Source: Clytia hemisphaerica (Eukaryota > Cnidaria > Hydrozoa > Leptothecata > Clytiidae). From it: DNA of 64,000 nt. The notes under the pieces were generated by a model. It was given only the letters and a program-made list of their open reading frames with translations, did no database searches and was not told the origin of the DNA. The position numbers were made by a program, and so were the translations under genes. This document shows positions 20,353 to 32,300 of the stretch, piece after piece. The stretch is from NCBI GenBank assembly GCA_902728285.1, contig CACVBU010001307.1, positions 1,118,948 through 1,182,947 on the forward strand, written 5' to 3'. Numbering within the stretch: the first letter of the stretch is position 1; the number at the start of each line of letters is the position of its first letter.

Positions 20353-23300
20353 ATGCGTTCAACAATATGTGTCTTGTGTTTTATGTTTCTTCGGAAGATT
20401 TTATTAACTTATGCTCAAAATAATGACTATAGTTGCTATGACTTTTTGTATAACCCAAGAGTTTGTTTACCTGGTCCCATTGATATTGCTGAAAATCATG
20501 AAATAAATGTTGATGATAAATATACTTGTGGTACCCCACCAACAAAATATTGCCGTAGTGCTGAGCCTTCAGGTTGTTTTATTTGTAATGCTAGTTCAAC
20601 TATGAACAATCATCCAGTGCGCCACATGACAGACAAAGACTTTCCATTGAATTTTTGGGACTTTGGTTATAAGCCAACTTGGTGGCAATCTATAACTTGG
20701 TGGGATGCTAAGCAAATGAATATTTTGACCGATGGTACACTTAAAATTAACTTGACACTGTCAATGAACAAAAGTTATGATTTGACTGGATCATTCCAGT
20801 TAACCTTTTACTCTAGTAAACCACACGCTTTTGTAATTGAAAGATCCTCTGATTTTGGTAATAGCTGGAAACCTTATCGTTATTACGCTGATCAATGTGC
20901 TTTGAGGTTTCCCAGAATCAAGTTGGAATTTCAAAGAAATGATGAACGGGAAGTGTATTGTATTGAACATCAATCATTAGATGCAGTCCAAGGCAGTCAA
21001 GTGAAGTTCGAACCAAGTTATACAAAAGATAATTTTTGGTCTAAAGATACCCAAGATTATATAACAGCAACGGATTTTCGGATATCATTACAATACCCAT
21101 GGACTGATAACAATGAAAAAATCAATCAAGAATCTTTTTTGAACAAGTATTATTATGACATTACAGATGTTCAAATCCATGGAAGGTGTCATTGTAATGG
21201 GCACGCTCCTTATTGCGATAGTAACAAACAATGTTTTTGTCAGCACAACACAGCTGGTACCGACTGTGAGAAATGCATACCACTTTTCAATAATAAACCA
21301 TGGAAACCAGCTGAAGCTTCAAACAAACCTAATCCATGTGAAGGTACAGTGCTTACTCATATTACAGTTAACTGAAAGGATTCATTGTCTTTTCAAAAAC
21401 GTGTTAAAGTGTTGAATCCAGATCAGGAATCATTTATAACAACTGAGAAATATCAGTCCAAACTTCTCTGTTGAGATTTATCTATGTATTCAATGATTTT
21501 TAGTTTGATGAAAAAAGGAGATTTTTTAACTTTCTTTATTACCCAAAATTTCCCGGCTCCTTTTGGAGATTTGAAATGAAATATTTCTTTCACTTTTTTT
21601 AGCATGTAATTGCAACAACCATGCAGGCAGTTGTCACTACAATGAGACACTTGAACATGGTGTCTGTGATGAATGTAGAAATGGTACAACAGGTTATCAC
21701 TGTGAACGGTGTGATGATTTCCATTACAGAAACATATCATTGCCAATAAATGATGAAAGAGTTTGCATAGGTGAGTATTTTTTGTTGGTAAAATGTAATT
21801 GTCACGTGAGTAAAGGTTCTTTCTTGTAAAATTTGAAATTTTGTAATCCAATCCTACTTTTGGTATTGCATCGAAGTATACTGCTTTTACATGAGAAGGA
21901 GGCATGTTGAAGCAAAGAAAAACCAGTAAAAAATGAGGTTGGTAATGAGAGCAAAAATTACATTAGGTTGTGCTTTAAAAAAACAAATAATTTTAAGCCA
22001 ATTAATTTTGAGAGTTCTAGTTCTAGTTCTAGTTCTCAACTTCAGTTGAGCTAGAATCTGACAATGTCTGTCTGTCTGTCCGTTCGAAAGCTTTGGGGCA
22101 GCCTGGAGACTTTAAAAATTGTTCGATTTGGCTGAGATTTTGCACACTTGTTCCTTGGGTGAATATCTGGGGGCGATTTTTTCATTTTTCAAAAATTTTG
22201 ATTTTTGGGGCCTTGGGGACAAGTTTTTACGCCAAAACGAGGCTAAAACTTGGGGCAGCCTGGAGACTTTAAAAATTGTCAGATTTGGCTTAAATTTGGC
22301 ACACTTATTCCTTTGATGAATATCTGGGGGTCTACAATTGGGCCTATAAATAATTTGAAGCTACTGAAGTTGAGCCCAGTGCGTTGCGCACGTTCGACTA
22401 TTTTATATTTGCATAAGACATAAAATACCTAATCTCGCAAATTCTACGTAAAAATATAAAAATGAAAAGGTTTTTAAAATAGCTAAGATAAAGATATGAA
22501 AGAATTAGAATAGATAGGAATTTATACAATTTTAAATTAGATTTATTAGATTAAAATTCATAAAAGTTTAAAAAAGTTCAAAAATAGTACAGTAATAAAA
22601 AGTGTTAAATCTCAAAGAGATTGAAGCTTTAGTATAATGTGAGCTAGGATGAAATATCTTATGTAAATCTACATTAACTACAAAGCGAATCCTTCTTTGA
22701 TTCTAACAATTAGCTACAATTTCCGGACCTTTTTTTTGAGTATGATGATTGTATTTTTCTTCTTATTTAGCCTGCGATTGTTTTTTACCTGGAACAACTA
22801 ATAATGGAAAATGTTTACAAAACTCAACAATCAATCAAGCTGCTGGACAATGCCCCTGTAAGCCAAATGTGTTTGGAATGAGATGTGATGAGTGTAAAGA
22901 TGGTTATTTTGGATTAAGATTGTCACCTGATGGAAACTGCGAAGGTAATTCTGTCTTTTGAGGCTCTAAATGGAAATAAATTTCAAAGTTCAGTGCATTC
23001 TTTTTGTAATGTCAACAAAACAAAATGAGAAAAATGTTTCAATTTTATTAGTCTGTGTATAGGTCGCAAAATGTATTGGGACAGCTGTCGACTTCATGGT
23101 TCAATCAAGGATTTATTATACACTGGATATACAAGTAACAGATTTTTGCCGATTTCTCGTGTACTAGCTATGTCCGCAGTAATGATATTATTGTTCACTC
23201 TCCTTCCCTCATTAAATGATTTTTCGAAGCATTTTTATTGCATTTCTTATCGAAAATCACTCATCCAATTCCCAAAAGAGACTTAAAACTTTTCTGTGAG

Positions 23301-26300
23301 AATCAGATTCTTCCACTTAATTGATAATAATAAGTCGTTATGACGTTTCAAGCTGTGAGAAAGTTGCAAAAGACGTGTTGTGTATAAGAAATTTAATGTT
23401 GACACCGGAAATTTTCAAACTTCATCCTCAAAAAAACCACCTTGCCACCACGTGCCTCCATAGGGTTTTCATACCACAGTGGAGCCAAGACGCTCAAGTC
23501 TTATGTATGTTTAATTTCAGCTCTTCTGGGGACAGTCTTAGAAAGATATTTCCAATTGAAAATTTTGTGTCACTATAAGCATTTTGTCTGAATTTCTTGT
23601 CTAATGATGTTTTTCTCACATTAGATTTCACAAATGTATCGTATCCGGCTTGGAATACTAGCCTTACTTTAAAAGTTTTTTTTCTACATACAAATGTACA
23701 AAAAGAAAGAGCTAGAGAACTTTTTAAAAATAAGACTGATAAATTTTTTTTAAATCAGACATCTTCGAGCCGCCATGACAGTTGTCCTTTGCGGACAAAG
23801 CTAGAACATCAATTGTTTTCTGAAACAAAGGAAATTCAATGATCGCTCTCCATCGTTTTATGAGTCGTTTATCCAGTGTATAATAAATCTTTGGTTCAAT
23901 TTAGCTAAAGTCGATTACAGCTGATTACAGGTGTTTCTAAGTTATTACCCTTAGTTAAGGGTCCTGGAAACAAGCTTTGAATGGACCTCCAAATAGTTAG
24001 AAAAATACTGAATTTGTGCACGTTTGACTATACATTATACACACTTTGAGAGCAACAATATTATATATTTTTTATTCCCTAGCTTGTAATTGCTCAATTA
24101 ACGGAACCATCCAAGGTGAAACAAACTGTGACCAGAAGACTGGGCAATGTAAATGTAAACCAACCATAAGTGGACGTACTTGCTCACAATGTCAACCTGG
24201 ATATTTCAATTTCCCAGAAACTTTGACTGATGAATGCGAGGGATGTGATTGTAAGATTGGTGGTTCTTACAATGAAACTTGTGACCAAGAGACTGGTATG
24301 TTTCAATACATTCAAAATACTGACATTTTCTTTTAATATTACTATTGAAGATTTCTTTGACTTGTACTTTTTTAGATATTTGGATATTCACGTCATTGGC
24401 TCCTGAGAGAAACTCTTTGCCTGATTTTTGCACAAAATTTCAACCTTTTGTTATTGAGATAGGTATTTCTCTCTATACAAGATAAAAATCAGAAATAATT
24501 TTCTTTCTTAGGATCGTGTTATTGTCGTTTTGGTATTTCTGGTGGTCATTGTGATCAAATAACCAGCGGAATGTATGTGCCATCCTTCAATCATTACATT
24601 CTGGAAGCTGAGCAAGGCGGAGGATCATTCGAGAGAATGTCAGATATTGACGGCTATGGCCAACGCTTCTCTGGATATGGGTATGCTTTGGTCTATGCAT
24701 CTGGCTCGGTTGAATTGACATTCACGCCTGACATGACTAGACTGTAAGTATTGCCACTTGAACTAAGTAAATAAAAACTTTCTCAAACAGCTTCAAGAGT
24801 GGCAACAGTGTGATTTTTATCTATTCTGATAGTAGTAATTTGGACAAGGGACTGTTAATTATAGCTGTTATTCGACGAATCAAGAATACATTTGTGGACA
24901 TTTGATGTCCTTCAATTTTTTCTCTTATGTTCTTTCTTAGATTTCACATCCAGATTCGATACAAAGAACTTGTATATCCACAAAACGTATCCATTGAGTT
25001 ACACTTTTCCAACACTGGATCTACCATCCAGCTAATCTCAACTGCGAACATACTCCAAAGTGGAACGGATAAAATGATACTAGCACAAGTCATATTGGTC
25101 AGTGGTGGAAATTACACATTCAAAATCACCAATATGGACACAAACGATCAATCTATGATGTTAGATTCGTTAGTTCTGCTACCCGATTACAAGGGAGTGG
25201 ATTTACATCGCAATGGTGGGCCATCTGTTGAGCTCATTGCCAACTGCTGGAATAAAAGTTTAAGTTCAATGACTTTTGAGGTGACTGAAGGATGCAAAGA
25301 TGTTGTGTTTTCAACAAATATTGAGATTTATGATGGTTCTCAGGGTAAATAAAAAAAGGTTTCCTAGAGGAATCATCTTTTTGTATAATATGTTAAATAA
25401 AGCTTGAAATTCAGCCAATCAGAGACAGGGGGGGGTCAGGGTCCAGGATACCAACCCAGGGCCCAAAAACCTGACTTTTCAAGATTTGAAAGTAGTAGAC
25501 ACCACCACCCCCTAAATTGGTATCAATACCAACTTGAAAACCCCAATTTTCTAAAAAAGGGGGGACCCACCCCACCTAAATTGGTATCGATACCAACATG
25601 AAAATCTTGATTTTCTGAAAAAGGGGGGACCCACCCCCTAAATTGGTATCGATACGAACTTAAAAATCCCAATTTTTCAAAAAAAAAGGGGGACCACCCC
25701 CCTAAATTGGCAATCAGTAAAAATGCAAGAAGTTTATATGCATAGGATACTAAAGTCTATTCACAATAAGTGTGCACTCTTTCTTCTTTTACCTATAATT
25801 TTTGAAGGAATTCTTCAATCTTTATAAATTTGGTATCATTGGAAAGATATTAGTGAGTGGAACAGTTTGAAATAAAAAATTCTAAAATGAAGATGAAAAT
25901 GAAGATTTTTTAGAAAAGTGCTATAACTATCATTTTCACTGAGGTGAATCCTTGATCATCCAACGTCATCACTGTGAAAAAATTTCTCAAAAATAATCAT
26001 TCAGTCAAAAGATATCAAACAAAGTTATAAGCTGATTGACGCCTAAAAATGCTGTTCTCTGCTCTTTTTTGGGGTCTATCACTTATTTAAACTTTGTGTC
26101 ATAACTTGATATTGAATAAATATTTTAGTAAAATTTCTTCACAATGATGACCTCCTAAGATCAAAGAATCTCTCCAGTTAAAATGAAAGTTATAGCACTT
26201 TTCCAAAAGATCTTCATTTTTTTCTTCTTTATTTTCATATTCGTTTTTGGAATTTTTTTAAAGACTTATTTCAAATTCTTCCACTCACAAATATCTCTCC

Positions 26301-29300
26301 AACGATACCAAATTTATAAAGATTGAAGAATTCCTTCAAATGTTATAGGTAAAAGAAAAAAGAGTGCACACTTATATCCTGAACAGACTTTACTTACATT
26401 ATACAACATTTTAAGTCAGATACCAATTTCAAATTCAACAAAAATTAAAAAAAAAGAGGACCCATCCCCTCATTTTGGTATCGATACCAACTTAAAGATT
26501 CCCTTATTTTCAAAAAAAGGGGGACCCACCCCCTCATTTTGGTATCAATACCAACTTGACTTTTTGAAATTTGAAAAAAAAAATTGACACCACCACCCGG
26601 CCCTGGGTTTGGTATCCAGAATCCTGACCCCCCCCTGTCAGAGACTGTTTACTTTTTGGTTTTTCTTGCAAATAACACGAAGTAAAAAATGAAATTAATT
26701 CAAAATTCTTCTACTCTTCTTTCAATCTTTGCAGGACAAATGATCCTAAATAACTTTAATCAATCATTTACAAATTCTATTAACAAAAGAACGCTCAGGG
26801 GATGCTTACGGCTTTGTTCCAGTACTAGTAGTGAGAATGTATCAATTTAGCTTACCTTCATTCTTTTTTCAAGAATGCAAATGTGATGCTATTGGTTCAT
26901 GGAATAGCACGTGTGAGACGTACGGTGGACAGTGTTATTGTAAAGAAGGTGTGATGGGAAGAAAATGTGATCAATGCATGGCTGGTTACTTCAATTTCAC
27001 CACCAACGGATGCCAAAGTAAGATACAATAGGGTTGGCTTCATCTGGATTATTTAATTTCCCTTCTTCACCTTCTCAAAATTACTCTCGGTTACCTATAA
27101 ACAGTATCACCATAAGTTAATTCAACCCTTGATATTCCTATTCTGACTCCCCCCTTTTTATAAAACTCTGTTTTTAAAGGCTAAAACTAAAAGTATATAC
27201 CTTATTACACGAATATTCTTAGGCAAGTATTCAACGGCCTTGAAATTAACACGCAAAAAAATTAACACAAATTTTATCTGTTTTTTTCAAAGACGGCTGG
27301 TTTTAATTAAGGGGGTTTTTATTAACACGAAATTTTTCAACAATTCGTGTTAATAAAATGACTAGTAATAATTCGTGTAATAAGGTATTACCTAATTGGG
27401 TCTATCTTGCCCATTTTTGGTGATTTTTAGTCGGTCAGTTTTTGAAAATTTGAATAATTTTTACATTATAGAATGTGAATGTGACAGTACAGGATCAACC
27501 GATTTCGCTTGTAATGTTGAAAGTGGACAATGTTCTTGTAAAAAAAATATCATCACTCGTACATGCTCTCAATGTCAAACGAATTACTTCGGTTTTGGAA
27601 CGCTGGAAGGTTGCATAGATTGTGGCTGTAATATGAACGGATCATCCAGTTTACAGTGTCTTGATAATGGGATATGCGTGTGCAAGGAAAGTACACAGGG
27701 CCAAAAATGTGATCGATGTCAAATTAATTATTATGGGTTTTCTGGGACTGGATGCAAGTTAGTAGAAAGTCTTTTTTGCCTCCTCCCTTTTTAAACACTG
27801 ACATAGAAAAAAAGTATAACTTTATATGAAGAAGATGCTATCTTTTCTCATTATAGATCTTATGAATTTTGCGTAGTATGACCCCCCTCATGGTATTGTC
27901 TCTTTTAATATATCCTCATTTCCCTTCTACCCCGCCATCCCCCTTTTTTGGGAAAATTTCCCTTAGCCTTCCTTTTTTGGCGTCCGGAAAGTTTTATTGA
28001 ATGTTTTATTCATTTGTTCTTAGTCGTTGTGGGTGTAATGAAGATGGATCAGTCAGCTTGCAATGTGACCAAGACACTGGTAAATGTCCATGCAAGAGTA
28101 ACGTCATCACCGAGAAATGTTCATCATGTAAACCTGGTTATTTCAACTTGATGAAGGAGAATCACCAAGGCTGTCAGGAATGTTTCTGTTTCAACAAAAC
28201 AGACATATGTAGCTCCGCCTCTGGTTACGAACTCCAACCTATTCCATCTGATTTATTTGACTGGACACAAATTAACGGTGGTAATTTTGAAACATCCGAA
28301 GCTGGAATCACTTTTAACATGACTGGTGGTTATTTTGTGCTTTCAGCTCCACAAGAGTACCTTGGTAATCGACTTTACATTCTACAACAGGAATTAACAC
28401 TGGAATTCAATTTCGATTACCAAACATCGGTATCTGTCAATCGGTCTGTATCCTTGATTCTGATTGGTGGGACTGATCACTTCTTCCTGAGTTACACAAT
28501 CAATAACATTACCAGTGGTGTTGGTCAGAAAGCCAGCGTTCGTATTGATGCAGAAAATACAGACTTAGATTTATGGAAAATCCAAGCAATCCTTGCAGAT
28601 CTTGAATCACTTCAAATTCAGTTTCAAGGAACAAAAGGAGATGTGGGAATTTTTCAAAAATTGACAATGATGAAAGTTGTACCAATTAGGAATGATGCTG
28701 GTGATTTTGGTGGTGTTGAACATTGCCAATGTCCTCAAAATTACACTGGTGTTTCGTGTCAGACCTGCTCTTCAGGTACGGTTTTCATCTTACAATTAAA
28801 GTCAACTCTCTTTAATTCGAACCTCTAATTATTCAAATCTCTCTATAATTCGAACTAAAATGGTCCCCAAGCTGAAAAGTGCTTTAAATCAATCTCTCTA
28901 ATTTCGAATTTTTCTCTGATTCGAAGAAAGTTTTTGATTTCTTCTAGATCAAATTAGAGGAGTCAGTTGTATATACTTTCTTTTCGATTCACGACTGGAA
29001 CTCGTGTTTTCATACGTTGGAATTATGTCCTCTAAACTTTATCAAAGAATTTAACAGTTTTTTTGCTTGAACATAAAACAAACTGAAGTGACTTTTTCCA
29101 AATCTATTGGCTGTTGATGATGTAATGCCATTTACAATCGCCACGACTATTCAATAGTAGCCGGCGATTGAAATGTCATTTAGATTTGGAAAAGTCACTT
29201 CAGATTGTGTTTATGTTCTTGTTATTTCACAAAACTAAAACCAGTTACGAAAATGTATAATTTTATCACAGGCTACACCAGAGAGAAATTAATCACTGGT

Positions 29301-32300
29301 CCATTCGATCGTTGTGTATTATGTTCGTGCAATGCTCGTTCAACAGACTGTAATCCGGAGACTGGCATATGTTCTAATTGTCAACATGGTACGGAAGGTG
29401 ATCATTGTGAGCGTTGCCAACCGAACGTTGAGGAACCGGATTGTGAGCAGTGTTCACCGGGCTTCTATGGGTATAACAATCCAAGTTTTGTTGGTTGCAA
29501 AGGTATATTATTTTTACGAATATCATCTCAACAACGCAGTATGCTTTCTACAAGTCACGCGGTCTAGTTATACTTTTCTTCACTCTCTGTCTGTACTAGT
29601 ATTTGAAATGAGTTAACAAAAATTTGCCCTTGAAATGAGAGTGAAAAGAGGTTATTTTCGACTTTAAATATATTACTTGGACCAGTACATCGCCAATTAA
29701 GTAGTTCACCTAACAGCTAAGATTTTTTCGACCACGCATGGGTCCGGGGAATAGATTTTGCTTCGTAAACAGGCCCTCTTATAAGATCGCTACTTCACTG
29801 AAATTCGTCACATTATACGAGGCAAAACTTGAGGGTATTATGATATGAAATGTAGGTTTGTCAGCCTGCCTGTACATTCTCAACATTGCTTTTTTCAAAC
29901 CAAAATAATTCTGCCTCTGAATAGTTTGTTTCTTATCCATACTGCATACATCAATGGTATAAGTAAGAAGCCTTTAGGTAAAAGAAGCCCCTCTCTGATG
30001 AAAATAAATTCTATTATCCCTCCTCCCTTTATCACGTTCCAGAGACAGTGCATTTTTGACAGTGGAAAGGATAGGTTATATACACAATATATATACTATA
30101 ACACAGTAATGTGAAGTGGCTTTGAGAAAAGGAGCGATGTCTCTTATAAGAAATAGAGAGTTTGTAACATCCTCTTGATAGGGGGGAAATATATAGTACA
30201 CTGATTGATGATATACACTGCCAAGTGACGCACATATTCTAAAAACTTTATCTCATTACTATCTAGTTTTCTAGGTCAAAACCAATTTAAATTTCCACTT
30301 CGTTTTTTTTATTTGTAGCATATCGTTTTTATACATTTGAATTTATCATTGTAGCTTGTGATTGCATTGGTGTGAATACGATTAACAATCGTACAGATGT
30401 GTGCGATCTAACGACGGGACAATGTCCTTGTAAAGAAGATATCGGAGGGCGGAGATGCGATCGTTGCGCTGAAAATGCTGTTAATATCAGTCATGCATGT
30501 ACAGGTAATAAAAAACACCTTTCGTGTTTGTTTTTCCTTTCAAGATCATTTGAAGAATTTTCGAAACGGATTGGTTCAATAGGATGTTTTAGGGTGCGTT
30601 TAATTCAATCAGCGCGCTCTGTTTCGGCAGACTTTTCTAGTATTAACTGAAAGTGCTTTCTAAGTAAGTGTCCCCTATTTTAAAGTGACTGTAGTGCAAA
30701 GATAGAACATTGTGGGTTAAGTCCCAGGCTGTACTCAATACTTCGTACTTAGTACAAAATGTTGATGCCTGTCTCTTCGGTATTCGGTAATGAAGAGAAT
30801 GATTGAGGGTAAGTGGGGGTAATCTAGGGAGAAAGAGTGGTGCTCCCTCCTACTTTTGGTAGATAACTATCGAAAGAGGAGCCTAAGGGTCGACTGCGAC
30901 TGTGGTTGCATAATTACTAATACTCCATGAACTTTTTGTTAGAAAGAGGTATCGCCGTGTTTCTCTCAAAAGCAAATATAGTCACAGAGCCTTTAAAGTT
31001 TTACGATGTTTCTAGTTCACCCAAAACATACAGTATCAATGTTTTTTAAGCTCCTGACTTTTGTTGACAAAAAATAGTAAAAGATAACTCTAGCAAGCTC
31101 TATTTACTCAATATTTTTATACGCGCCTCTATTTGCAGCGTGTTCTCTATGTCACGGCTTGATTCAAGATGAAGTTCATCTCCTCAGACAACAAATCAAG
31201 ACCTTTCAGCTCATGGTCCAAAATGCAACACGGGCTGTTCACCTGGTTTCAAATGACACTTTTCCAGAACTACTCGCTAACCTGTCGTCGACTGTTCTTC
31301 GTATATTATCAGAAGTGAAGTCTACAGCTCAACTGGAACATGAGCTTTATCAGGAGTTTGATAATTTAGGTAAATTTCTATCTTCAGTTTTTGAGACTGA
31401 GCTATTCAAATAGTGGACTTGTGTCAGTTCACCTGATTCACAACATTTTTGAACAAAAGTTAAGGAAAAATCCACTAAAATATTTTTTAAGATTTTTGAG
31501 TGTGTGTCGTAATTTATAACATTTTTGTAGTACTTCATTTTTTAACTTTTTGCGAATTTGATCGGTACTTTTTCCCAAGTCTCGGTACTATTAGGTAGGA
31601 ATTAAAAAAAATATATACGTTTATACTGAGATTATCCTCAATTATGAGTTTTAAAATCCGAATCTTTATTCCATTAGGTGATACGTTGAAGGAACTAGAA
31701 ACGCGATTAGAAATCAACATCACGCAACGTGTCAACATTATTCGTGCCCAATCTTCAAATATCATGACGCATGAAAATCAAACACGTGACACGATGGACA
31801 CTATTCACGATTTCCTATGGTTTAGTGTTTACATAATTAATACTGAATTGACACCTAAGTCTGGCAATGCGTCCATTCTATTGAAACAACTTCAAGACTT
31901 AGCAGATAATTTCACAAGCATTGCCACTAAACGCATTTCATCGTACGCTCCAGTTCTACTCAACATTGACCAGTTATTCAATGCGTCGAATCAAATCTTG
32001 GTCAAGACAGCTGCAATTACCAATATAAGTATGAATATCGACTCCAATCTGACCAATACCAAGTCTGAATTAACCGATTTCAGTAGAGCAGTGTCAGGTC
32101 AACGAATGTTATCTTCAAGCCTTTACAATACATCATTGGAGATTCTAAATCTATCAAAAGATTTGCTGGCGAATATCACCAGAACTGGAGATGAGATTCA
32201 AGACCTCGATGTGAACTCTGCCAAGACGATTCTCAACGATTTGCAAAGTAGGAACGAAACTTTGTATCAGAGTTTATACCGTTTGAAAGATCATCTCCAA

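Noticed and set aside
26735-26873. Possible laminin exon between exons 6 and 7
   Set aside because: A CAG acceptor at 26734 opens a frame, but joining 25344 directly to 26874 keeps phase and gives the expected Cys spacing of the next LE repeat (SQ-ECKCDAIGSW). The extra segment has no LE pattern.
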